This document shows, in pieces, positions 23,120 to 34,736 of a stretch of DNA of 64,000 nt. A program made the translations under genes and the position numbers. Under the pieces are notes generated by a model that did no database searches, had not been told where the DNA came from, and was given only the letters and a program-made list of their open reading frames with translations. Source of the DNA: Ahaetulla prasina (lineage: Eukaryota > Chordata > Lepidosauria > Squamata > Colubridae); assembly GCF_028640845.1 (NCBI RefSeq), contig NC_080546.1:69097205-69161204 (forward strand). The letters run 5' to 3'. Each line of letters starts with the position of its first letter. Positions within the stretch are counted from its first letter, which is position 1.

Positions 23120-23650
23120 TGAATCTTTCATTTGTATTTCTACAACTGTCTAGTTTGGTACAACTACTGATAGGACAGGTACAGACTTCAAAGGATAGTT
23201 TGGACCACAGAAAAAACTGCAATCAGCCTGCCTTCCACTGATGCCCTGTATATTGCATGGGTCAGAAAGAGGGCTGAGAGAATATCTACAGACCCCTCAT
23301 ATCCTGCACATAAACTGTTTTACTTTCTCTCTTCAGGACACTGCTACAGGGCATTGCATACCAAAACAACTAGACACGGAGACAGTTTTTTTCCTCATGC
23401 TATCATTCTGCTGAACACCTAATTACCACAGTACTGTCTTATTATGTCTAAGTATATTTTAACTATGTAGTATAGCTGTATTAATTTTATCCTTCCCATC
23501 TGTTCCACTACTTTTTCTTATTGGTATCATAATGATTATTAGTTTGATGTTATGATTATTATTTGTCGTTTTGCATGTACACAAATCTTACGCACCATAG
23601 ACAAATTCCTTCTGTGTCTAATCACACTTGGCCAATAAAGTATTCTAGTT
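23120..23650 (+). mobile_element. CR1-like LINE 3' end, diverged copy
   Basis: Parallel to the copy at 23965-24570: ACTGTCTAGTTTGGTACAAC, CCTGCCTTCCACTGATGCCC, CACATAAACTGTTTTACTTT, CAAATTCCTTCTGTGTCTAA and TTGGCCAATAAAGTATTCTA. It is more decayed than the next copy. Confidence 0.75.
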
Positions 23651-23964
23651 TTATTCCTAAAGACTGTCATACAGACATTTGGAAGATCCAGTCTTCTAGA
23701 TTTTCTAACATTTATCAGCATTTTATATATTATTTTGAAGCTCATACAATATTTTTTCAAGTTTATAAAGGGGCTCTTCCAAGAGGATCCCCAAAATATA
23801 TCAGGCTTTCAAATTTTTCACCTGTCAGGCTCTTCTCTGTTGGTGCTACATTTGCTCTTTTAAAACAGTTACTTTTTATTTGCCTTGGGAGCAACTTACC
23901 TTTAAGTAAAGATGTTTCAGGACTAGAATTGCAGCCTTTGGCCTTTTGTTCTAAATCAGGGGTG

Positions 23965-24532
23965 AGTCTGTCATTTGCACCTCTATAACTGTCTGGTTTG
24001 GTTCTGCAACCCAACAAGAAAAACACAGACATCAGAGGATAATTAGAACTGCAGAAAAAATAATTGCTACCAACCTGCCTTCCATTGAGGACCTGTATAC
24101 TGCACGAATCAAGAAGAGGGCCGTGAAAATATTTGCAGACCCCTCGCATCCTGGACATAAACTGTTTCAACTACTACCCTCAAAACGACACTATAGAGCA
24201 CTGCACACCAGAACAACTAGACACAAGAACAGTTTTTTCCCGAAGGCCATCACTCTGCTAAACAAATAATTCCCTCAACACTGTCAGACTATTTACTGAA
24301 TCTGCACTACTATTAATCGTTTCATAGTTCCCATCACCAATCTCTTTCCACTTATGACTGTATGACTATAACTTGTTGCTGGCAATCCTTATGATTTATA
24401 TTGATATATTGACCATCAATTGTGTTGTAAATGTTGTACCTTGATGAACGTATCTTTTCTTTTATGTACACTGAGAGCATATGCACCAAGACAAATTCCT
24501 TGTGTGTCCAATCACATTTGGCCAATAAAATT
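23965..24532 (+). mobile_element. CR1-like LINE 3' end
   Basis: Encodes remnants of the reverse-transcriptase C-terminus (RGPCMYCTNQEEGRENICRP-like frames) followed by the 3' UTR GACAAATTCCTTGTGTGTCC and TTTGGCCAATAAA. A matching minus-strand copy lies at 28370-28860. Confidence 0.8.
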
Positions 24533-24562
24533 CTATTCTATTCTATTCTATTCTATTCTATC
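24530..24562. repeat. (ATTCT)n microsatellite at a CR1 tail
   Basis: Tandem TTCTA units directly after the CR1 AATAAA end. Microsatellite seeding of this type at CR1/L3 tails is known in snakes and supports the taxonomic call. Confidence 0.9.
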
Positions 24563-24813
24563 TTCACAGCATCGTCATGTGACATATCAGGACTTTTTTT
24601 CCCTTTTATTAAATTGGGCATAGGCATGGCTAACCCGTGATGCATCCTGACTACGAATTTGAAAGCACTGTTCTAAGTAAATGCTGTTTGCTGAAAGAAA
24701 TAATGATGATATAAACAAGAAATTCTTACCATTGGAGACATCTGTTGGAAGGGCAATATACTCTATTCAAGTTTTGTCACCCCTACAAGATAGACCCACT
24801 TAAGAAACTAATG

Positions 24814-25064
24814 CAGGGGTGAAATCCAGCAGGATCTGGAGAACCGGTAGTGGAAATTTTGAGTAGTTCGGAGAACCGACAAATACCACTCTGGCTGGCC
24901 CCAGAGTGAGGTGGGAATGGGGATTTTGCAGCATCTTTCACCTGGAGTGGGGTGGGAATGGAGATTATGCAGTATGCTTCTCCTGCCATGCCCACCAAGC
25001 CACAATACACCCACCAAGCCACGCCCACAGAACCGGTAGTAAAAAAATTTGGATTTCACCAGAG
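24814..25064. mobile_element. hAT-type element with perfect 8-bp target duplication
   Basis: Flanked by AACTAATG at 24806-24813 and 25065-25072. Termini CAGGGGTGAAATCC and, inverted, CTCTGGTGAAATCC. The interior carries repeated GGTGGGAATGG and CCACCAAGCCAC words. An inverse fragment of the family is at about 62915-63000. Confidence 0.85.
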
Positions 25065-25078
25065 AACTAATGCCATGT

Positions 25079-28000
25079 GTTGTTGTTGTTAGTTGCAAAG
25101 TCGTGTCCGACCCATCGCGACCCCATGGACAACATTCCTCCAGGCCTTCCTGTCCTCTACCATCCTCTGGAATCCATTTAAACTCATGCCTACTGCTTCA
25201 GTGACTCCATCCAGCCACCTCATTCTCTGCCATCCCATTCTTCTTTTGCCCTCAATCTTTTCCAGCATTAGGCTCTTCTCCAGTGAGTCCTTCTTTCTCA
25301 TTAGTGGCTAAAGTATTTCAGTTTCATCTTCAGGATCTGGCCTTCTAAAGAGCAGTCAGGGTTGATCTCCTCTAGGACTGACTTGTTTGTTCGCCTTGCA
25401 GTCCAAGGGACTCGCAGGTCTTCTCCAGCACCAGAGTTCAAAGGCCTCAATTCTTTGGCACTCAGCCTTTCTTATGGTCCAACCTTCACAGCCATACATT
25501 GCAACTGGGAAAACCATTGCTTTGACTATACACACTTTTGTTGGCAGGGTGATGTCTCTGTTTTTTAGTACGCTGTCTAGATTTGCCATAGCTTTCCTCC
25601 CCAGGAGCAAGCGTCTTTTAATTTCTTGGCTGCAGTCCCTATCTGCGGTGATCTTGGAGCCCAGGAAAATAAAATCTGTCACTACCTCCATTTCTTCACC
25701 ATCTATCTGCCAGGAATTGAGAGGGCCGGATGCCATGATTTTAGTTTTCTTAATGTTGAGTTTCAAGCCAACTTTTGCACTCTCCTCCTTCACCCGCATC
25801 AAGAGACTCTTTAGTTCCTCTTCACTTTCTGCCATTAGAGTGGTATCATCTGCATATCTGAGGTTGTTAATATTTCTTCCGGCAATCTTAATTCCAATTT
25901 TTGATTCATCTAGCCCTGCCTTTCTCATGATGTGTTCTGCATATAAGTTAAATAGGCAGGGTGATAGTATACAGCCTTGCCGGACTCCTTTCCCAATTTT
26001 GAACCAATCAGTGGTTCAGTGTCCAGTTCTCTCTGTGGCTACTTGACCCACATACAGGTTTCTCAAGAGACAAATAAGATGGTCTGGTACTCCCATTTCT
26101 TTAAGAACTTGCCACAATTTGTTGTGATCCACACAATCAAAGGCTTTAGCATAGTCAATGAAGCAGAAGTAGATGTTTTTCTGGAACTCCCTAGCTTTCT
26201 CCATGATCCAGCGTATGTTGGCAATTTGATCTCTAGTTCTTCTGCCTCTACGAAATCCTGCCTGTACTTCTGGTAGTTCTCGATCCACATATTGCTGGAG
26301 CCTAGCTCGTAGGATTTTAAGCATAACCTTACTAGCATGTGAAATGAGTGCAATGGTGCGATAGTTTGAACATTCTTTGGCATTGCCTTTCTTTGGAATT
26401 GGAATGTAAACTGACCTTTTCCAATCCTGTGGCCATTGTTGAGTTTTCCAAATTTGCTGGCAAATTGGGTGTAGCACTTTTACTGCGTCGTCTTTTAAGA
26501 TTTTGAATAGCTCAGCTGAAATACTGTCTTCTCCACTAGCTTTGTTGTTGCTCAGATTTCCTAAGGCCCATTTGACTTCACATTCTAGGATGTCTGGCTC
26601 AAGGTTAGTGACCACCCCATCGCGGTTATCAGGGATGTTAAGCTCATTCTTGTATAGTTCTTCTGTGTAATTTTGCCCCCTCTTCTTAATCTCTTCTGCC
26701 TCTGTTAGGTCCCTGCCATTTTGGTCCTTTATCATGCCCATCTTTGCATGAAACGTTCCCTTCATATCTCCAATTTTCTTGAATAGATCTCTGGTCCTCC
26801 CTATTCTATTGTTTTCTTCTATTTCTTTGCACTGTTCATTTAAGAATGCATTCTTATCTCTTCTAGCTATTCTCTGGAATTCTGCATTCAACTGGGTGTA
26901 TCTTTCTCTTTCTCCCTTGCCTTTTGCTTCCCTTCTTTCCTCAGCTATTTGCAGAGCTTCCTCAGACAGCCATTTTGCTTTCTTGCATTTCTTTTTCTTT
27001 GGAATGGTTTTAGTTGCTACCTCTTGTACAATGTTGCGAACCTCCGTCCATAGTTCATCAGGCACTCTGTCTATCAGATCTAATTCTTTAAATCTATTTG
27101 TCACCTCTACTGTATATTCATCAGGGATATGATTTAGTTCATACCTGAGTGGCCTGGTGCTTTTCCCTACTTTCTTTAGTTTAAGCCTAAATTTTGCAAG
27201 AAGAAGCTCATGATCTGAGCCACAGTCAGCTCCTGGCCTTGTTTTTACTGACTGTATAGAGCTTCTCCATCTTTGGCTACAGAGCACATAGTCAATCTGA
27301 TTTCTGTGTTGACCATCTGGTGATGTCCATATGTAGAGTCGTTTCTTAGGTTGTTGGAAAAGAGTGTTTGCTATGACCATCGTATTGTCTTGACAGAATT
27401 CTATCAGCCTGTGCCCTGCTTCATTTTGTACTCCAAGGCCAAACTTGCCTGTTATTCTGGTTATCTTTTGGCTTCCTACTTTAGCATTCCAATCTCCCAT
27501 GATGATAAGGACATCATTTTTTGGTGTTAATTCTATCAGGTGCTGTAGGGCTTCATAGAACTGGTCAATTTCATCTTCTTCAGCACCAGGGGTTGGGGCA
27601 TAGACTGTGGCATAGACTATTGTGATATTGAATGGTTTGCCTTGGATACGGACTGAGATCATTCTGTCATTTTGGGGATTGCTTTTCCTACCAGTATTGC
27701 TTTTCCTACTTTTTTATTGATTATGAAGGCCACTCCATTTCTTCTGAGGGATTCTTGCCCACAGTAGTATACCTGATAGTCATCTGAATTAAATTCGCCC
27801 ATTCCTGTCCACTTTAGTTTGCTGATTCCTAAGATGTCGATGTTCAGTCTTGTCATCTCTTGTTTGACCACATCCAGCTTGCTTTGATTCATGGATCTTA
27901 CATTCCAGGTTCCTATGGAGAAAAAATCTTTACAGCATCGGACTTTCCTTTCACCATCAGATACATCCACAGCTGAGCGTCCTTTCGGCTTTGGCCCAGT

Positions 28001-28315
28001 CGCTTCATTCTTTCTGGTGCTACTAGTACTAGCCCTCTGCTCTTCCCCAGTAGCATATTGGACACCTTCCGATCTGAGGGGTTCATCTTCCGGTGTCATA
28101 TCTTTTTTCCTTTTTGTACTGTCCATGGGGTTTTCATGGCAAAGATACTGGAGTGGGTTGCCATTTCCTTCTCCAGTGGATTACGTTTTGTCAGAATTCT
28201 CTGCTATGACCTGTCCATCTTGGGTGTCCCTGCATGGCATAACTCATAGCTTCATTGAGCTACGCAAGCCCCTTCGTCACGACAAGGCAGTAATCTATGA
28301 AAGGGAATGCCATGT
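25079..28315 (-). mobile_element. BovB (RTE clade) LINE, nearly full length
   Basis: The minus strand carries a 5' UTR (CCATGAAAACCCCATGGACA), one long endonuclease/reverse-transcriptase ORF broken into several frames, and the typical 3' end (AAGTCGTGTCCGACCCATCG) next to a TTG-repeat tail. The length of about 3.2 kb is that of a complete BovB. BovB is abundant in squamates. Confidence 0.95.
25089..28126 (-). pseudogene. BovB endonuclease-reverse transcriptase ORF, frameshifted
   Basis: Segments in order on the minus strand: 28126-27659 (N-terminus and start of the APE-type endonuclease: GTWNVRSMN, LGISKLKWTG), 27662-26016 (rest of the endonuclease with IIMGDWNAKVG, NQIDYVLC, GSDHELLLAKF; then RT with IPIPKKGNAKECSNYRTIAL, AGFRRGRRTRDQ, FIDYAKAFDCVDH), 25928-25356 (RT palm with intact YADD near 25850, then thumb), and 25301-25089 (C-terminus). 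At least three frame breaks make it inactive. The endonuclease motif reads ISKLKWTG where the family has Glu in place of the Lys (ISELKWTG), a likely loss of a metal-binding acid. Confidence 0.92.
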
Positions 28316-28369
28316 TGGTTAGCACTATTTTTATTATAACAGCTATAGTAACAGAATCTTGCAAGTCTG

Positions 28370-28862
28370 AATATAGAATTTTTTTATTGGCCAAGTGTGA
28401 TTGGACACACAAGGAATTTGTCTTGGTGCATATGCTTTCAGTGTACATAAAAAAAAAAGTTACGTTCATCAAGGTACAACATTTACAACACAAATGATAG
28501 TCAATATATCAATATAAATCATAAGGATTACCAGCAACAAAGTTACAGTCATACAGTCATAAGTAGAAAGAGATTGGTGATGGGAACAATGAGAAGATTA
28601 ATAGTAGTGCAGATTTAGTAAATAGTTTGACAGTGTTGAGGGAATTATTTGTTTAGCAGAGTGATGGCCTTTGGGAAAAAACTGTTCTTGTGTCTAGTTG
28701 TTCTGGTGTGCAGTGCTCTATAGCGTCATTTTGAGGGTAGGAGTTGAAACAGTTTATTTCCTGGATGTGAGGGATCTGTAAATATTTTCACGGGCCTCTT
28801 CTTGATTCGTGCAGTATACAGGTCCTCAATGGAAGGCAGGTTGGTAGCAATTATAAATTATA
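28370..28862 (-). mobile_element. CR1-like LINE 3' end
   Basis: Inverse of the 23965-24532 copy: TTATTGGCCAAGTGTGATTG, CACAAGGAATTTGTCTTGGT, CAAGGTACAACATTTACAAC, ATTTGTTTAGCAGAGTGATG and GGTCCTCAATGGAAGGCAGG. Confidence 0.8.
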
Positions 28863-29109
28863 ACATTCTGACCTGATACAGTGGTTTGAGAACCCCCAGG
28901 AAGACCAGAAGGTGAAAAGGAGGATCAAGGCCATCTAGCAAGTCAGTCGGTCAATCACATCCTATAATCAAGAATTCTGGAAGTTGGCTAGCAGGACATG
29001 GTCCTGGAATATTTCAACAGGGTCTCAATTCTGTCACATGTGTGTCCTGGGAATCACCTGAAACCCTGCGGGACTAGTACATCCTGGGCATCAAGGTGGA
29101 GATTGATCT

Positions 29110-29800
29110 TGTCATTATTGGGGAGAGTACTGCAATGACCTGGGACAAGGGACAGAAGCAACACAGTCAGAGAACAGTTCTAACTCTCTTTTATTGCTCC
29201 AACTTTCCCCCAAACGTCCCCATGTTTACTGCAAGTCCTGGAGCAAAGCTCTCATGCATACTTCCGACAGCTTCTGGCTGCAAGTAATCCATCAAAAAAA
29301 GTTAGCAAGGCAGCAGCCAAGGCAAGAAGTCCAGTAAGCAAAGTTAGCAAGGGAGCAACCAAGGCAAGAAGTCCAGTGAGGCAGGCAAACCGTTCAAGGC
29401 ACACAAGACAAAGCACAGCAAACTCCAGACATTGGCAACTGCATATGAGGCTCCACAGATTCAACTCTTGTTCTCGACAAACACCCCTCCCAACAGCATC
29501 TTTAAATCTCATTCCCCAGGTGAGCCTTGTGAAGAGGGGCAGAGCACCCTCCTCCCGAGTCGTTGGGCTGCCCTGTGCTGATCCCACCTCCTTTATATTC
29601 TTCATGCTCGGGGATCAGGGGGGCAGGTAATTGCTCTTTGCTGAAGCTCCATTGCTCCTCTGCTCCACTGCCTGCCCTGTCCTCCCCCTTCGCCTGGTCC
29701 TCCTGCACCCCCTTTCCAGGCCCGTGGGACCTGGGACTGCCTCGTCCTGCTCCTCCAGTCATTCCTCCATTGGCCCTAGCTCTGTCTCATCCTCTTCCTC
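29110..29800 (-). mobile_element. LTR-like sequence
   Basis: On the minus strand a TATA-like GAATATAAAGG (about 29600) precedes a poly(A) signal AATAAAAG (about 29195) and a short downstream stretch ending AATAATGACA. This is the U3-R-U5 order of an LTR. The start is placed near TGTTCTGAGG at about 29800, abutting L1 sequence. No matching second LTR was found. Sequence at 28870-29110 may be attached internal sequence. Confidence 0.45.
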
Positions 29801-30225
29801 AGAACATCTTATACAAATTTTCTTTATACGCGGTAGACATTGTCATTTTATAATTTGAATCCAAAGTTTTTGCCATACCTCTAAATCAATCCCATGTCCA
29901 AAATTTTTCCCCCAAGCAATCATCGTCTCTTTAACTTGTTCTTCTTCTAATTTAAATTCTAATATATATTTCGGTATAATTTCCTAATTAGTTTGTCATC
30001 AGTACCTGTCAAAGTTTTATCTAAGTTAGTCATATTATTATAAAATCCCTCTGTTTTGGAATCTTTATCGTATCTAGAGCATATTTGCAAGTATGAAAAC
30101 CAATTCATTTTTATACTTTGTACTTCTAATCCTTGTATTGTTTTTAATTCACCCTTTTCATTCAACAATCCACAATATCTCACAATTTGTTCTTTCCTAA
30201 ATATTATTGAATACGAAAAAGTCTC

Positions 30226-32263
30226 TTTAACTTTAAAGAGAAAAGTTGAAGGACTCAGAATTGATTTACCCAACCCAAATAAGGCATTTATGAAAAGATT
30301 TGACTTTGTTGCAAAGTATAAAGTTTAAGTAAGATGGCTTCTGTGCAATTAAAGCCTGCTGTTTCTAAGGAAACTGGTGCCTTGTTAGCTCAAATATATA
30401 AACTACAAGAAGAGTTGAAGGAATTTCTAAAGGCTCAAATTTTTGCTATAGACCAAAAGTTTAAGGAAATTGAAGAGAAAATAATGAAAGTTAAAAATAC
30501 TCTTGAAGCTCAGGACGAAGATATAAAAGAAGATACAGTGGCAGCATTTAAAAGTTTTCTTGAATACACAAATCAGCTGGATGAAAGAGTTGAAGAAGTT
30601 AATCAAGTTAATTTGGACCTAAAAAATAAAATAGAGGAGCTTCAGACTAAGGTAGAGACTGCAGATGATAGAATGAGTTTTGTTGCAATATAGAGTAATG
30701 GAATCTGCATTGAGAGTGAGAGGTTTGAAAGAAAATAAGCGAGAGAATTTAAAAGATGTCTTTGCCGAGGTTTTTGCACAGATGATTGGACAGAAACCTG
30801 TAGATCTTAAAACGCAAATTGAAAAAATCTATCGTGTTAATTCATGGGTTGCAAGAGAAAGACAGTTACAAAGAGATGTAGTGATTTATTTTACAACTAG
30901 GAAGATTAGGATTTAGATTTTACAAGCTTCTTATAAAAATAAAACTCAAATATTAGGACAAGAGGTATTAGTGCTAAAAGAAATTCCCTCAAAAATTTTA
31001 AGAAATAGAAAAGAGTTTGTTTTTTTGGTGGACGAATTTAGAAATCGTCAGATATGATTTAGATGGGATGTTCCAGCTGGACTAACAGTAATTTATGCAG
31101 GAGAGAAATACCGACTTAATACAGTGTTTAAAGCAAGAGATTTTTATACTAACATATTGAAGGCTGGAACACCACCACTGCTAGAAGTTAAAATGGGAAG
31201 AGAAGTGGAAGTGGTTAAAAAGTGTGAGAAGATAGCAAAGCAAATACAATCTAAAGTAGAGGCTGTGACTGAGGAAGAAAGCAGTAGGGAAAGAGCAAAG
31301 AATGATTGTAATTACTAAACGTAAAGAACAAGGAGTAAAGAAGCAACAATTTCAAATGAAAAGAGCTTCTTTTTATGGGAAAGGGTAAATCACAAGCAAA
31401 ATTTTTGGATATAAAAAGTAGAAAGGATAATTTATATTTGGCTTTAGTAAGTAGTTAATTAGATAAGTATAAAACTCAAGGGAATTTTTTCTTTTTCTTA
31501 TATAAAATGCTTTATAGATGGTATTTGGAAATTAAATTGGGGTGTATATGTCTTAATCTATAATTAAATGCGGGAGATATATTATATTGATGTCATTTTA
31601 TTATATATGGTAGATTTAGTTATGTTGGACAAAAATTGATGTTGGGAAAAAAATAAAAAAAGAAATGGAATTGGTTAAGGCTTGTATGACAAAATGGTTA
31701 TAAAATATTTGGTAATTCATTGATATGGAAATATGGGGGAAGAAAAAATTGAGTTAAATATTAATTTTATATAAGTTAAAAAGTTAAGAGAGAAAATTTT
31801 ATAATAACGTTAACGTTTGTTGAATATATTAAAAAAAAATTAGAAGAAGATAATGTTTCTTTAGTAATTGATGTTATTGGGTATGGATGTTAAAAGTACT
31901 GAACTGTTGGAAGTGGTGGAAACTTCAGTGTACATGAATGAATACCCACAAGAAAATATACTGGAATGAAGAAGATGGACTGACTACAATCAGAACAATT
32001 ATTGGATGAAGAAATATCAAATATCTTATGAATGAACATTTCCTTTTTTTTTCTTTATTATGGAGAAGGAGAGTTGAGGTTATAGGGGAGGGATGGGAAT
32101 TTATGGATAATTAGTGTATTTTAGCTTATGATTGTTAGATCTTATACCCTGTATTTTGCCCTGGGAAGTCTGGGGGGGGGTGGACGAAGATGGGTGGGGG
32201 GAGGAGAGTGGGATGTATTGAATTTTTTTTTTTTTTTGTAAAACTCTTTAATAAAAAAGAAAA
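30226..32263 (+). mobile_element. ORF1-only L1-like (HAL1-like) element with 11-bp target duplication
   Basis: A 2038-bp plus-strand insertion in L1 ORF2, flanked by GAAAAAGTCTC at 30215-30225 and 32264-32274. It contains a 5' leader, an L1 ORF1-type gene (30334-31318), about 700 bp of A/T-rich sequence, an L1-style 3' UTR with a G-rich tract and TTATACCCTGTATTTTGCCC, a T run, and an A-rich tail (AATAAAAAAGAAAAG). There is no trace of ORF2. The layout is that of a half-L1 (HAL1): an L1 derivative that keeps ORF1 and depends on L1 ORF2 in trans. Confidence 0.8.
30334..31318 (+). pseudogene. L1 ORF1p-like protein, frameshifted
   Basis: ATG at 30334 (MASVQLKPAVS). The first about 115 residues are a heptad-rich coiled coil (YKLQEELKEFLKAQI through LKNKIEELQTKVE). 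After one frameshift near 30680, the RRM-like region follows (SALRVRGLKENKRENL, QIEKIYRVNSW, RDVVIYFTTRK). Past an in-frame TAG at 30914 and a TGA near 31057, the C-terminal domain follows (VIYAGEKYRLNTVFKARDFY, then KVKMGREVEVVKKCEK-like and a charged tail). Coiled coil, RRM and CTD are in the order of L1 ORF1p, an RNA-binding trimer. Two stops and one frameshift make this copy inactive. Confidence 0.85.
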
Positions 32264-34114
32264 GAAAAAGTCTCAATAGTTGATACCCAAACTGGAATTT
32301 TTAAATAATGGTTTTTTAAATCTTTTCCCAGTTTGACAATAATGCCTCTCTTATAAAATGTCTTCTAAAATAGCCCTGTGTTTTAGCTTCCCCATACCAT
32401 AAGAAAGCATGCCATCCCAACAACAAATTGTGTCCTTCCAAAGTCAATGTTCTATTATTTCTTAAAGTTGTCCATTCCTGGATCCACATTAAACTAGCTG
32501 CTTGGTAATATATTCCCAATTAGGCAGTCCAAAACCTCCTCTTATTCTCACATCTTGGAGTAGTTTAAGTTTTATCCTTGCTTTTTTACCTTGACATATA
32601 TATTTCAACATTATTTTATACAAGTCTTCAAAATATCCTTTTCCCAATTTGATTGGAATTGTTTGAAACAAATGCAAAATTCCAGGCAATATATTCATCT
32701 TAATAGTTGATATTCTTCCATTCAGTGATAATTGAAAATTCTCCCATTTTGCCAAGTCTAACATAATCTGCTGTTTAAGTTTAAAATAATTATTTTCTTT
32801 CAGCATACTACATCTTGCTGCAGGTAAATCCCCAAATACTTAACCTTATTAGTAATCTGCATCTCTGATCTTTCCATCAATTCAACTTTGTTTTATTAAC
32901 ATATTTTTTGTTAGAATCTTTGTTTTATCTTTATTTACTTTCAAGCCTGCTACTTTCCCGTATTCTCCTATCATGTCAATCAATATATTTATAAATTCTA
33001 ATGGGTCTTCAATAATGAAAACCAGATCATCTGCGAATGCTTGTAACTTATATTCTTCCTTTTGGATTTTCATACCCTTTATTCCTTCTTCCTCTCTAAT
33101 ATTTTTATTTAGTACTTCCAGTGTTAATACAAACAGCAGAGTTGATAGCGGGCAACCTTGCCTTGTGCCTTTTTTTAATTTGTATTCTTTCCATCAACTC
33201 TCCATTCATCATTACTTTGGCTGTTTTTTTATGATAAATAGCTTCTATAGTCGTAATAAACTTTTTACCAAAACCCATCTGTTCCAACTGTAGTATCATA
33301 AAATGTCAATTCACGTTGTCAAAAGCTTTCTGTGCATCAAGAAAAATCAAAACCATCTGTTTTTCAGGATGGGCTTCATAATATTCCAAAGTGTTCAAGA
33401 TTATTCTCATATTATCTTTAATATTGTCTTTTTGGCAGAAAGCCATTGTGGTCAGAGTGTTTGAAATCATTTAAATATCTTTTAAGTATTTCTGCCAATA
33501 TTGAAGCAAAAATTTTATAATCCGAGTTTAATAAAGATATAGGTCTGTAGTTCATAATTTGTTGTAAATCAGTATCCTCTTTTGGGATAAGTGTAATATA
33601 TGCCTCTGTCCATGTGTCTGGTATTTCCCTATTTAGCATTACTTCATTCATAACTTCTAGTAATGGGAGATGCAATGACTCCTGAAATGTTTTAGAGTAT
33701 TCTGCTGGTAACCCATCTGGGCCGTTTCCCGTTTTTTTGTTTTTTAAGTGCTTCAATCAATTCCATCATTATTATATTTCCTTCCAACATCATTTCCATG
33801 TCTCTGGAAATATGGGGTAAGTTTGCTTTCTGTAAGTATTGTTTCACATTTTCCTCCTGTATGTTCTCCTGATCGTATAGTTTTGTATAATAATCTTGTA
33901 CAATTCTTCTCTTCTCTGTGTTTACATACTGAACCTGACCTTGATCATCCATTAGTCATTTTATTTGTCGGGATTCTTTCTCTTTCTTCAACTTATATGC
34001 TAGCCATCTACCTGGTTTATTGGCATTTTCAAAATAATTTTGTTTCGCCCCTCTAATTTTTTGTGCTAAATCTTCTTTTTCAATTAAGGCCATTTTATGT
34101 TTAATTAATTCCAT

Positions 34115-34123
34115 TTTTTAAAT

Positions 34124-34154
<31 letters not shown>

Positions 34155-34612
34155 TTCATATTTTTATACCGCCCTTCTCTGAAGACTCAGGGCGGTGTAC
34201 AGCCAATAAAACAACAAGAATCCTAACAAATTAAAATACTATATCAAGTTTAAAAAACTGATTCAATCGCTGTATACTTAAAATATTAGTTAAAATTTAT
34301 CAAAACTAAAACCTTAGTAAAACCCTACTAAAACCCACTAAAACCCCCCATACTAAAATCAATCGGGCCAGCCTCACTTGGTAAAAAAAGAAAGTCTTGA
34401 GCTCACATTTAAAGGTCCGGAGATCAGGGAGGAGACGGAGTCCCACCGGCAGCTCATTCCATAGAGCTGGGGCCCCCACAGAGAACGCTCTTCCCCTGGG
34501 GGCCGCCAGCTGACATTGACTAGCCGATGGCACCCTAAGAAGACCCTCCCTGTGGGCGCGCACTGGACGTACCGGACAATGGGAGGTAACTGTCAGCAGC
34601 AGGCGGTCCCGT
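34115..34612 (-). mobile_element. L2 LINE 3' end inserted in L1
   Basis: Minus-strand reading of the RT C-terminus: RGRAFSVGAPALWNELPVGL and PDLRTFKCELKTFFF. It is followed by the 3' UTR with GGGCGGTATAAAAAT and a TAAA-repeat tail at 34120-34155. It is closely related to the fragment at 39270-39745. TAAATTT words on both sides may be the target duplication. Confidence 0.85.
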
Positions 34613-34736
34613 AAATTTTCATTTTAACATCTTTTTTCCTCTGGAAATTTCTGTAAATTTTCCTCTAGCTTCTTATGGCTGTTTTTTAGCACTTTATAAG
34701 CTTGTCCTTTCTTGGCATTTCAAAACACACAATTTA

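Larger units (their letters stand above)
29959..34090 (-). pseudogene. L1 ORF2 (reverse transcriptase) remnant
   Basis: Segments on the minus strand: 33952-33692 (pre-RT, LYDQENIQEENV), 33756-33418 (RT: GNGPDGLPAEYSKTF, ITLIPKEDTD, NYRPISLLNSDYKIFA), 33299-33105, 33073-32882 (LQAFADDLVF, with the F-ADD catalytic box near 33030), 32806-32489 (WENFQLSLNGRISTIKMNIL), 32519-32316, and after the inserted element 30273-29959 (MNWFSYLQICSRYDKDSK). Several frameshifts and stops, and no endonuclease domain seen. Inactive. Confidence 0.9.
29800..34735 (-). mobile_element. L1 LINE, 5'- and 3'-truncated, with nested insertions
   Basis: Minus-strand L1 ORF2 is recognisable in three blocks: 34730-34620, 34110-32275 and 30225-29800. 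The gaps are filled by an L2 fragment (about 34115-34612) and by the ORF1-only insertion at 30226-32263. Removing the latter restores a continuous reading (VWVSTIE on one side, TFSYSIIF on the other). No 5' UTR or own 3' UTR remains. Confidence 0.9.

Noticed and set aside
26016..27662. 548-codon minus-strand ORF as a host gene
   Set aside because: Its endonuclease and reverse-transcriptase motifs are those of BovB; it is part of the LINE at 25079-28315.
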